Below are positions 29,201 through 37,168 of a stretch of 64,000 bases of DNA, in pieces. Below the pieces are notes generated by a model that did no database searches, was not told where the DNA came from, and was given only the letters and a program-made list of their open reading frames with translations. Position 1 is the first letter of the stretch, and each line of letters starts with the position of its first letter. Source of the stretch: Rhizobium sp. SG_E_25_P2 (GTDB lineage Bacteria > Pseudomonadota > Alphaproteobacteria > Rhizobiales > Rhizobiaceae). The stretch is from contig NZ_JARXVM010000022.1 in NCBI RefSeq assembly GCF_029892285.1, positions 1 through 64,000 on the forward strand, written 5' to 3'. A program made the translations under genes and the position numbers.

Positions 29201-29682
29201 GCGGCGAACTCGTCCACGCCACATCGCTGGTGGTCGGGTCGACCGGCATTTTGATCATCGGCCCTTCAGGGTCCGGCAAGAGCGCTCTGGCGCTTCGGTT
29301 GATCGACGGCGCCCTGCTCAGAGGCCGGTTTGCGCGCCTGGTCAGCGACGACCAGACACGCATCGAGGCGGTTCACGGACGATTGATCGCAAGTGGCCCG
29401 AGCGTGATCCGCGGCCTGATCGAATCGCGGGGCGCGGGCGTCCTGAGGATGGACGCTCTCGACGCGGCGGTGATGGACATCGCGCTCAACCCGGTGACGG
29501 TGAACGCAGAAAACCGGATTCCGGAGGAGAACCGCCGCTGGACAAGCTCGGGCGGGGCGTCGCTGCCGCTGTTTTCGCTCGATCGGACACTGGCCGATCC
29601 GTTCGGAGTGCTGATGCGTCTGTTCGAGACAACAGACCCGGCTCGGGACAGGGCTTCGGCGTGTGATTGTCTCAAATCGTAA
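29197..29682 (+). CDS. hprK: HPr kinase/phosphorylase, short alphaproteobacterial form
   Basis: A 161-residue protein holding only the C-terminal catalytic half of classical HprK (about 310 residues), as usual in alphaproteobacteria. Walker A GPSGSGKSA is at 22-30, and VRGLIESRGAGVL (here IRGLIESRGAGVL) is the HprK signature. It phosphorylates HPr on Ser46. Coupled to chvG (ATGA overlap) and followed by EIIA and HPr genes, it belongs to a regulatory PTS without sugar permease. Confidence 0.92.
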   Translation: MSGELVHATSLVVGSTGILIIGPSGSGKSALALRLIDGALLRGRFARLVSDDQTRIEAVHGRLIASGPSVIRGLIESRGAGVLRMDALDAAVMDIALNPVTVNAENRIPEENRRWTSSGGASLPLFSLDRTLADPFGVLMRLFETTDPARDRASACDCLKS

Positions 29683-29798
29683 TTTGGGGCTTGAACTTCC
29701 GGCTTTCCTTGCCATGATGGCGCGCTGACGGTGGACGGGCGCGGGATTATTCGGTAACAGCACCGCCCTACGATCCACGATTAGGAGCTGTACCGAGT

Positions 29799-30200
29799 AT
29801 GATCGGACTGGTGCTTGTGACGCATGGCCGCTTGGCGGAAGAATTCCGCTCAGCGCTGGAGCATGTGGTCGGCCCCCAAAAAGCCCTCGCAACGATCTGT
29901 ATTGGCCCCGATGACGACATGGATCTGCGGCGGCAGGACATCATGGACGCCGTCGCCGACAATGACGACGGCCATGGCGTCATCATCCTCACCGACATGT
30001 TCGGCGGCACGCCGTCCAATCTCTCGATCTCGGCCATGGCGCGCGGCAACACCGAAGTGATCGCCGGCATGAACCTGCCGATGCTGATCAAGCTCGCCGG
30101 CGTGCGCGCCGAAAACAACATGCAGAAGGCGCTGGTGGAAGCATCCGACGCCGGACGAAAATACATCTATGTCGCCAGCCGCGTGCTGAACGGTAAATAA
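29799..30200 (+). CDS. PTS EIIA component, mannose family
   Basis: A 133-residue EIIA(Man)-type domain with phospho-acceptor His9 in LVTHGRLAEE and the family motif ILTDMFGGTPSN. No EIIB/C/D is nearby, so it serves as a phosphoryl-group sensor or regulator rather than in transport. In rhizobia (ManX) it influences succinate-mediated catabolite repression together with HPr. AGGAGCTG precedes the start. A 116-base gap separates it from hprK. Confidence 0.92.
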   Translation: MIGLVLVTHGRLAEEFRSALEHVVGPQKALATICIGPDDDMDLRRQDIMDAVADNDDGHGVIILTDMFGGTPSNLSISAMARGNTEVIAGMNLPMLIKLAGVRAENNMQKALVEASDAGRKYIYVASRVLNGK

Positions 30201-30218
30201 GAGCGGTCTGGGGGGAGA

Positions 30219-30488
30219 ATGCTCGAACGCGAAATCCTGATCATCAATAAACGCGGCCTGCATGCGCGCGCCTCGGCCAAATTCGTGCAGACCGTCGAAG
30301 GTTTCGACGCCGAGATCCGCGTCAGCAAGGATGGCATGACCGTCGGCGGAACCTCGATCATGGGCCTGATGATGCTGGCGGCCGGACCTGGCTCCACCAT
30401 TCATGTGGCGGCCAGCGGCGCGCAGGCGGATGAGGCGCTGGCCACGATCGAAGCGCTGATCGCCGACAAATTCGGCGAAGAGATGTGA
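30219..30488 (+). CDS. ptsH: Phosphocarrier protein HPr
   Basis: An 89-residue HPr with the PEP-dependent site His15 (RGLHARASA) and the HprK target Ser46 (GGTSIMGLM) both intact. It shuttles phosphate between EI(Ntr) and EIIA proteins, and its Ser phosphorylation is set by the adjacent hprK product. It starts 18 bases after the EIIA gene. A short stem (GAAGTGGT/ACCGCTTC) follows its stop. Confidence 0.95.
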   Translation: MLEREILIINKRGLHARASAKFVQTVEGFDAEIRVSKDGMTVGGTSIMGLMMLAAGPGSTIHVAASGAQADEALATIEALIADKFGEEM

Positions 30489-30509
30489 CGAAGTGGTAAC
30501 CACCGCTTC

Positions 30510-30533
30510 ATAAACATATAAAGATTTGTTTAT
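30510..30533. repeat. Inverted repeat upstream of ahcY, candidate operator
   Basis: ATAAACA and TGTTTAT, perfect arms separated by ten AT-rich bases, 120 bases ahead of ahcY and just after HPr. The spacing and dyad fit a repressor operator or overlap with a promoter. I did not find the features of a SAH or SAM riboswitch in this leader. Confidence 0.45.
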
Positions 30534-30653
30534 GTCATTCTTGCCTTGCGCGGCCGCGGGTGCTACACCACGCGCCATGCAATCCTGGGCGCGCGCCGCG
30601 CGACCCGGCCGCCAGAGCGCGGCATGTCCCTCATTCATCTGGAGACGCACAGA

Positions 30654-32054
30654 ATGACCGCCAAGCAAGACTATCTGGTCGCCGATTACGGGCTCGCCGA
30701 TTTCGGCCGCAAGGAAATCTCGATCGCCGAAACCGAAATGCCCGGCCTGATGGCCGCCCGCGCCGAATATGGCGAGAGCAAGCCTCTGAAGGGCGCCCGC
30801 ATCAGCGGCTCGCTGCATATGACGATCCAGACCGCCGTGCTGATCGAAACGCTGGTGGCGCTCGGCGCCGATGTCCGCTGGGCGTCATGCAACATTTTCT
30901 CGACCCAGGACCATGCCGCCGCCGCGATCGCAGCGGCCGGCATTCCGGTCTTCGCCGTCAAGGGCGAGACGCTTGAGGAATACTGGACCTATACCGACCA
31001 GATCTTCCAGTGGACCGATGGCGGCCTGTCCAACATGATCCTGGACGACGGCGGCGACGCCACCATGTATATCCTGCTCGGCGCCCGCGCCGAAGCCGGC
31101 GAGGACGTGCTGTCCATGCCCGGCTCCGAGGAAGAAGAAATCCTGTTCGCGCAGATCAAGAAGCGCCTGGCCGCCTCGCCGGGCTGGTTCACCAAGCAGC
31201 GCGACGCCATCAAGGGCGTGACGGAAGAGACCACCACCGGCGTGCATCGCCTGTACCAGTTGGCTGAAAAGGGCCTGCTGCCCTTCCCGGCGATCAATGT
31301 GAACGATTCCGTCACCAAGTCGAAGTTCGACAACAAATATGGCTGCAAGGAATCGCTGGTCGACGGCATTCGCCGCGGCACCGACGTGATGATGGCCGGC
31401 AAAGTGGCCGTGGTCTGCGGCTATGGCGATGTCGGCAAGGGCTCTGCGGCCTCGCTCTCCGGCGCCGGCGCCCGCGTCAAGGTCACAGAAATCGATCCGA
31501 TCTGCGCACTGCAGGCGGCGATGGACGGCTTTGAAGTCGTGAAACTCGAAGACGTCGTCTCCTCGGCGGACATCTTCATCACCGCGACCGGCAACAAGGA
31601 CGTCATCCGCATCGAGCATATGCGCGAAATGAAGGACATGGCCATCGTCGGCAATATCGGCCATTTCGACAATGAAATTCAGGTGGCTGCGCTGCGCAAC
31701 CTGCGCTGGACCAACATCAAGCCGCAGGTCGACATGGTCGAGTTCCCCAAGGGCAACCGCATGATCCTGCTGTCGGAAGGCCGCCTGCTCAATCTCGGCA
31801 ACGCCACCGGCCATCCCTCCTTCGTAATGAGCGCCTCGTTCACCAACCAGGTTCTCGGCCAGATCGAACTGTTCAACAACAAGGGCCAGTACGAAAACCA
31901 GGTCTATGTGTTGCCGAAACACCTGGACGAGAAGGTCGCCCGTTTGCACCTCGACAAGCTCGGCGTAAGGCTCACGGAGCTTTCCGACGAGCAGGCAGGC
32001 TATATCAGCGTCGAAAAGACCGGTCCGTTCAAGGCCGAACACTACCGCTATTGA
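30654..32054 (+). CDS. ahcY: Adenosylhomocysteinase
   Basis: A 466-residue NAD-dependent enzyme that splits S-adenosylhomocysteine into adenosine and homocysteine, keeping methyltransferases active. Visible motifs are [33 protein letters not shown], the NAD loop [12 protein letters not shown] and the C-terminal [16 protein letters not shown] then [10 protein letters not shown] that reaches the neighbouring subunit. The start [12 protein letters not shown] follows GGAGACGC at 8-base spacing; the upstream in-frame Mets are spurious. A strong terminator follows, so the PTS genes and ahcY may form one unit ending here. Confidence 0.97.
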   Translation: MTAKQDYLVADYGLADFGRKEISIAETEMPGLMAARAEYGESKPLKGARISGSLHMTIQTAVLIETLVALGADVRWASCNIFSTQDHAAAAIAAAGIPVFAVKGETLEEYWTYTDQIFQWTDGGLSNMILDDGGDATMYILLGARAEAGEDVLSMPGSEEEEILFAQIKKRLAASPGWFTKQRDAIKGVTEETTTGVHRLYQLAEKGLLPFPAINVNDSVTKSKFDNKYGCKESLVDGIRRGTDVMMAGKVAVVCGYGDVGKGSAASLSGAGARVKVTEIDPICALQAAMDGFEVVKLEDVVSSADIFITATGNKDVIRIEHMREMKDMAIVGNIGHFDNEIQVAALRNLRWTNIKPQVDMVEFPKGNRMILLSEGRLLNLGNATGHPSFVMSASFTNQVLGQIELFNNKGQYENQVYVLPKHLDEKVARLHLDKLGVRLTELSDEQAGYISVEKTGPFKAEHYRY

Positions 32055-32082
32055 TAAGACGCCGTTAACCACACAAGATGTT

Positions 32083-32120
32083 GAAGCCGCGCGGTTAAAA
32101 AGCCGCGCGGCTTCTTTTTT
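32083..32120 (+). terminator. Rho-independent terminator of ahcY
   Basis: GAAGCCGCGCGG and CCGCGCGGCTTC form a 12-bp stem with an 8-base loop followed by six Ts. It is a textbook terminator 28 bases after the ahcY stop. Confidence 0.92.
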
Positions 32121-32385
32121 GGTCAAATCTATTTGCGAGGAAACTGCAAGATTGTATTGTTTTTGAACATGATTCGAATGTCACGGAACGGCTGGTCGAG
32201 CGGCGGCGAACCGAAACGTGACGGAAACGGCGCTTTGCGGCGGGCGGTTTCCATCATGGGTCCCGAATGACTCCGGGGTCGATCCGCTTTGCGCATGCGC
32301 GGCGGACTTCACGATCCATTTGGATCGGGCTCAATGCCGAGCTCCATGACAATGACGGAACAGGTGACGGGGACTTGTCTAGATC

Positions 32386-34908
32386 ATGATGGAATACGAC
32401 AGGCTATTCGAGCGCGCTCCGCGGGCCAGAACCAATCCTGGCATGGGCAAGAAACGCATACGGCTGCGCACCAAAAGCCTGTTCTATTCGGCGACAAGCC
32501 TTTTTCCGGCCGCCGCCCAGGCGGCGGAAGCCCCCGGCCATGCTTTGACCAGCGGTCATGTCGTGGCCCTTTCGTCGGTCGGCGGGCTGGTTTCGGCGCT
32601 GCTGATCGGCGCTTTCGCGCTCCTCCGGCGCCGGGCCACCGTGGAACATGAAAATCGCCAGATCAAATCCGCGTTGTCGGACGCCCATGGCAAGATTTCG
32701 CGCTATGAGGCGCTGATCGCTGACAAGAACCGGCGTATCGTGATCTGGGACGGCATGACCGGCCAGGCGGAAGTGCTCGGCGAATTGCCGATTGAAACCG
32801 GCGCGCCGCGCGACGATCGCGATTTCCTCGCCTTCGGCCGCTGGCTGAAGCCGCGTTCGGCCGGCGAACTGGAGCGCGCCGTCGAAGCGCTGCGCGGCGA
32901 AGCGACGAGCTTTGACATCGTGGTCGAAACCGCCCGCGACGAGGTGCTGGAAGCGCAGGGCCGGGTGTCCGGCGGCCGCGCCTTCGTGCGTTTCCTGGCG
33001 CTCAACAATCTTCGCGCCGAACTGGCCGAATTGCAGATCGAGCGCGAGAGGCTGCAAAGCTCGATCCGCTCTTTCCAGACCCTGCTCGACGCCGTGGACA
33101 TGCCGAGCTGGCAGCGCGACAAAACCGGCGCCCTGACCTGGGTGAACGAAGCCTATGGCGAAGCTGTCGCCGCGCCCTCCCCCGACATCGCCGTGCGCGA
33201 AAGCCGCGAATTGCTGGAAACGCTGACGCGCGAAAAGATCAAGGCCACGACCACCCCCGACAATCCATTCCGGGACAAAGTGGCGACCATCGTCAATGGC
33301 AACCGCACATTCTACGACGTGGTGGATGTGGCCAGCCGCGAGGGATCGGCCGGCATCGCTGTTGACGTGTCGCGCTCGGAAGCGGCGCGCGACGAACTGC
33401 GCCGCACCATCAAGAGCCATGCCGAAACGCTGGACATGCTGGCGACGCCAGTGGCGATTTTCGACGAGCGGCAAAAACTGCAATATTACAATCAGGCGTT
33501 CCGCCAGCTGTGGAATCTCGACATTCCCTTCCTCGAATCGACGCCTGACCATGCCGAATTGCTGGACCGGCTGCGGGCGGCCGGGCGGCTGCCGGAACAG
33601 TTGAACTGGAAGGCCTGGAAGGACACGATCCTGTCGGTCTACCGCGCCATCGATCCGCATACCGATCTCTGGCACATGCCGAACGGTCAGACGCTGCGCG
33701 TCTTCGCCACGGCGCGGCCGCAGGGCGGCGCGACCTGGGTGTTCGAGAACCTCACCGAACAGGTGGATCTCGAAACCCGTTACAACACGCTGCTGAAAGT
33801 CCAGGGCGAAACCATCGACCATCTGGCCGAAGGCGTGGCGGTGTTTGCGCCAGACGGACGCATCACGCTGTCGAACCCGGCTTTCCGGGCGTTGTGGAAC
33901 ATTACCGGCGAAGAGGCGGTCCCGGGCACGCATATCAAGGATATCGAAAAGGCCTGTCTGCCGTCCTACGACCAGACCGACGGCTGGAAGAATTTCAGCC
34001 GGATCATCACCAGCTTCAACGACCAGCGCATGCAGGCATCCGGCAAGCTCGAATTGAAGACTGGTCTGGTGCTCGATTACGCGGTCATTCCGTTGCCCAA
34101 CGCCCAGACCATGCTCACATTCGTGAACGTGACGGCGAGCGAACTGGCGGAACGGGCGCTCAAGGAAAAGAACGAGGCGCTGCACAAGGCCGACGAAATC
34201 AAGAACGCCTTCGTCCAGCATGTCTCCTACGAGTTGCGCTCGCCGCTGACCAATATCATCGGCTTCACCGATCTGCTGCGCACCCAGGGCATGGACCCGC
34301 TGACATCGCGCCAGGCCGAATATCTCGACCACATCTCCAACTCCTCCTCGGTGCTGCTGACGCTGGTCAACGATATTCTCGACCTCGCCACCGTCGACGC
34401 CGGCATCATGGAGCTGCATTACGAGCCGGTGACGATCAACGATCTGCTCGACGAGGTGGCGCTGCAGGTGGCGCACAAACTGCAGGAAAACCAGGTTACG
34501 CTGAAGATCACCGCCGATCACGATCTCGGCGTCGTCCATGCCGATCACCAGCGGCTCAAGCAGATCTTCATCAAGCTTTTGACCAACGCCGCCAATTTCG
34601 CCCCTGAACGCAGCTCCATCGGGCTGAAATGCTGGCGCGACGGCGAGGATTTCCTGTTCACCGTTAGCGATCCCGGTCCAGGCATGAGCGCGGAAGCCGT
34701 GGAAAAGATTTTCAATCGCTTTGAATCCACCAATCATGGCGGACGCAAATCCGGCGCCGGCCTCGGCCTCGCCATTGTCGACAGTTTCGTCAGCCTGCAT
34801 CACGGCGGTATCAGCGTCGATAGCGCACCGGGTGCGGGAACGCGCATCACCTGCCGGATTCCGGCCGGCAGGGCGACAGCGGCGCGGCTCGACAAGGTCG
34901 CTCTATGA
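32386..34908 (+). CDS. divL: DivL-type cell-cycle pseudo-histidine kinase
   Basis: An 840-residue multi-PAS sensor. A membrane segment lies near 59-82, then a coiled stretch, a degenerate PAS region (about 100-215), further PAS domains (about 230-330, 340-460, 470-585), a dimerisation helix and a kinase ATPase domain (NAANFAP, DPGPGMS, GAGLGLAIV). The H-box reads SYELRSPLTN: the phospho-acceptor His is replaced by Tyr615, the hallmark of Caulobacter DivL, which signals through CckA to CtrA. The start is uncertain: ATG codons at 32386, 32389 and 32443 are possible, with GGGGAC upstream of the first. The tsaE fusion gene overlaps by 4 bases. Confidence 0.85.
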   Translation: MMEYDRLFERAPRARTNPGMGKKRIRLRTKSLFYSATSLFPAAAQAAEAPGHALTSGHVVALSSVGGLVSALLIGAFALLRRRATVEHENRQIKSALSDAHGKISRYEALIADKNRRIVIWDGMTGQAEVLGELPIETGAPRDDRDFLAFGRWLKPRSAGELERAVEALRGEATSFDIVVETARDEVLEAQGRVSGGRAFVRFLALNNLRAELAELQIERERLQSSIRSFQTLLDAVDMPSWQRDKTGALTWVNEAYGEAVAAPSPDIAVRESRELLETLTREKIKATTTPDNPFRDKVATIVNGNRTFYDVVDVASREGSAGIAVDVSRSEAARDELRRTIKSHAETLDMLATPVAIFDERQKLQYYNQAFRQLWNLDIPFLESTPDHAELLDRLRAAGRLPEQLNWKAWKDTILSVYRAIDPHTDLWHMPNGQTLRVFATARPQGGATWVFENLTEQVDLETRYNTLLKVQGETIDHLAEGVAVFAPDGRITLSNPAFRALWNITGEEAVPGTHIKDIEKACLPSYDQTDGWKNFSRIITSFNDQRMQASGKLELKTGLVLDYAVIPLPNAQTMLTFVNVTASELAERALKEKNEALHKADEIKNAFVQHVSYELRSPLTNIIGFTDLLRTQGMDPLTSRQAEYLDHISNSSSVLLTLVNDILDLATVDAGIMELHYEPVTINDLLDEVALQVAHKLQENQVTLKITADHDLGVVHADHQRLKQIFIKLLTNAANFAPERSSIGLKCWRDGEDFLFTVSDPGPGMSAEAVEKIFNRFESTNHGGRKSGAGLGLAIVDSFVSLHHGGISVDSAPGAGTRITCRIPAGRATAARLDKVAL

Positions 34909-36419
34909 CGTTGATCAGCCTGTTCCTGCCCGATGAGGCCGCCACCCGGCGGCTTGGCGAAGACCTTGCCCTGACCGTGAAGCCGGGCGATTGCCTGGCG
35001 CTATCAGGCGATCTGGGCGCGGGAAAGAGCGCGCTCAGCCGTGCGCTGATTCGCGCCGTCGCCGATGACGATGAGCTGGAAGCGCCAAGTCCGACATTCA
35101 CGCTGGTGCAGAGCTATGAGCTTAGGTTTCCCATCCATCATTTCGATCTCTACCGGCTCGGCGACGAAAGCGAACTGGACGAACTCGGCCTCGATGAAGC
35201 GCTGAGCGATGGCGTGGCGCTGATCGAATGGCCTGACCGCGCCGGCGCGCGCCTGCCGAAGAACGCCATCCGCATTGCAATCATCCATGAGGGCGATGGG
35301 CGGCGGCTGACGATCGAGACGACCAATGAACGATTCGCCACGCGTCTCGAGCGTGTTCTGGCAATCCGGCATTTTCTCGAAGACCAGCGCGGCGAAGTGG
35401 CCCGTCGTCGCTTCTTGACCGGTGATTCCTCCTTCCGCGCCTATGAACGGGTGACGACGCCGGCAGGAGAAGCGCTGGTGCTGATGGACGCGCCCCGGCG
35501 CTCCAACGGTCCGCCGATCCGCGACGGCAAGCCTTATTCGCAGCTCGTGCATCTGGCCGAGGATGTGAAGCCCTTCGTGGCGGTGGCGCGCTATCTGCGC
35601 TCGCTCGGCGTCTCGGCGCCGGAGATCTTTGGCGCCGATATGGATGCCGGTCTGTTGCTGATCGAGGATCTCGGCTCGCAAGGCGTGCTCGACGACAATG
35701 GCCGACCGATCGCCGAGCGCTATGTCGAGGCGGTCAAGCTGCTGGCGGATTACCACCGGCATCCGACGCCCGAACGGCTGGAGATCCAGCCGGGCGAATG
35801 GCATCAGCTGCCTGAATTTTCACGTGAAACACTGAAATTCGAAGCCGAGGTGTTGATCGACTGGCATATTCCCTGGCGGCGGGGCACAGCAGTCGACGAG
35901 ACCGAGAAGGCTGACTATCTCGCCATCTGGGATCATCTGATCGATGAACTGGCCACTGTCGAAAAGCGGCTTGCGCTGCGCGACTACCATTCGCCCAATC
36001 TTCTGTGGCTTCCGGAGCGCCAGGGTTTCCAGCGCATCGGCGTGATCGACTTCCAGGACGCCATCATCGGGCCTTCGGCCTATGACGTGGTGTCGCTGTC
36101 CCAGGACGCGCGGGTGACGGTAAAACGACCGCTGATGGAAAAGCTGATCGAGACCTATATGGACGATCGCGCAGCTCAAGGCGATTTCGACTGCGACAGT
36201 TTCCTCAAGGCCTTCGCCATCATGTCGGCGCAGCGCGCCTGCCGGCTGAACGGGCTCTGGGTGCGGCTGCTCAAGCGCGACGGTATGGCTCATTACATGC
36301 GGCATATGCCGCGCACGCTCTGGCATTTGAGCATGGCGCTCGAACATCCTGTGTGCGCCCCCTTGCGCGACTGGATCAGGAAGGCTGGAATCCCCGCAGC
36401 CGAATCACCCGAAGATTGA
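34905..36419 (+). CDS. tsaE: Bifunctional TsaE / sugar kinase (AmgK-like phosphotransferase)
   Basis: A 504-residue fusion. Residues 1-150 are TsaE: P-loop SGDLGAGKSALS, then SPTFTLVQSYE and HFDLYRL, an ATPase of the t6A37 tRNA-modification complex. Residues from about 155 are an APH-fold kinase: FLTGDSSFRAYERV nucleotide loop, LRDYHSPNLLW catalytic loop and VIDFQDAIIGP metal site, as in AmgK, the anomeric kinase of N-acetylmuramate recycling. The next gene encodes the AmgK partner MurU, which supports this reading. The fusion is known in Hyphomicrobiales. It overlaps divL by 4 bases. Confidence 0.9.
   Translation: MTLISLFLPDEAATRRLGEDLALTVKPGDCLALSGDLGAGKSALSRALIRAVADDDELEAPSPTFTLVQSYELRFPIHHFDLYRLGDESELDELGLDEALSDGVALIEWPDRAGARLPKNAIRIAIIHEGDGRRLTIETTNERFATRLERVLAIRHFLEDQRGEVARRRFLTGDSSFRAYERVTTPAGEALVLMDAPRRSNGPPIRDGKPYSQLVHLAEDVKPFVAVARYLRSLGVSAPEIFGADMDAGLLLIEDLGSQGVLDDNGRPIAERYVEAVKLLADYHRHPTPERLEIQPGEWHQLPEFSRETLKFEAEVLIDWHIPWRRGTAVDETEKADYLAIWDHLIDELATVEKRLALRDYHSPNLLWLPERQGFQRIGVIDFQDAIIGPSAYDVVSLSQDARVTVKRPLMEKLIETYMDDRAAQGDFDCDSFLKAFAIMSAQRACRLNGLWVRLLKRDGMAHYMRHMPRTLWHLSMALEHPVCAPLRDWIRKAGIPAAESPED
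35816..35831. other. parS-like ParB-binding site (within tsaE-amgK)
   Basis: ATTTTCACGTGAAACA matches 14 of 16 positions of the parS consensus; only the first two bases differ. It lies inside the kinase part of the fusion gene. Confidence 0.55.
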
Positions 36420-36423
36420 GATC

Positions 36424-37167
36424 ATGACGATCGAAAACGCCATGGTGCTGGCGGCGGGGCTTGGAACCCGCATGCGCCCGATCACCGACACGATGCCGAA
36501 GCCGCTGGTGCCGATCGCCGGCAAGCCGCTGATCGACTATGCGCTCGATGCGCTGAAAGAGGCCGGCGTGCGCCGGACCGTCGTCAATGTGCATTATCTC
36601 GCCGAGCAGATGGAAGCGCATCTCAGCGCCTATTCCGAGCTGGAGATCCTGATCTCGGACGAACGCGCGGCGCTGCTGAATTCCGGCGGCGGGCTGGTCA
36701 AGGGCTTGAGATTGCTGCCCGAAGGGCCTGTCTATGTGATGAACGCCGATCTGTTCTGGGCAGGTGACGGCAAGGGCGAGGCGGGCAATCTCGCCAGGCT
36801 GGCGCGCTTCTTTGATCCCGCAACCATGGATATGGCGATGCTGCTGGCGCCGACCGAAAAGGCCACCGGCCATGACGGCGGCGACGACTTCCGGCTGGTC
36901 GAGAATGGCGATCTGATCCGCGCCCGCGAGGCGACCGCAGAGACGGGCGGGCAAGGCGTGATCTATGCCGGCGCGATCGTGCTGGACTCCAGACTGTTTG
37001 CCGATGCGCCGGAGGGCGCTTTCAATCTCAACATCTATTTCGACCGGGCGATCAAGGCGGGCAGGCTAAAGGGCCTGCTGCTCGACGGCGACTGGGCGAC
37101 CGCCGGCACGCCCGAGGCGATTGCGCCCGCCGAAGCTGTGGTGCGCCGCCATCGCGCGGGCCAGTGA
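36424..37167 (+). CDS. murU: MurU-like nucleotidyltransferase
   Basis: A 247-residue NTP-transferase with the signature AMVLAAGLGTRMRPITDTMPKP and KPLIDYALD. In the AmgK/MurU pathway this enzyme turns N-acetylmuramate-1-phosphate into UDP-MurNAc, a peptidoglycan recycling shortcut that bypasses MurA-targeting fosfomycin. Adjacent placement 4 bases after the AmgK-like domain favours this over a mannose-1-phosphate guanylyltransferase. The substrate is inferred from context. Confidence 0.85.
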   Translation: MTIENAMVLAAGLGTRMRPITDTMPKPLVPIAGKPLIDYALDALKEAGVRRTVVNVHYLAEQMEAHLSAYSELEILISDERAALLNSGGGLVKGLRLLPEGPVYVMNADLFWAGDGKGEAGNLARLARFFDPATMDMAMLLAPTEKATGHDGGDDFRLVENGDLIRAREATAETGGQGVIYAGAIVLDSRLFADAPEGAFNLNIYFDRAIKAGRLKGLLLDGDWATAGTPEAIAPAEAVVRRHRAGQ

Positions 37168-37168
37168 G

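Noticed and set aside
30489-30653. SAH or SAM riboswitch upstream of ahcY
   Set aside because: The expected conserved core and pseudoknot elements were not seen; only a short stem after HPr and an AT-rich dyad are present.
32404-34803. A 799-codon minus-strand frame inside divL
   Set aside because: Shadow of the divL reading frame; no recognisable domain.
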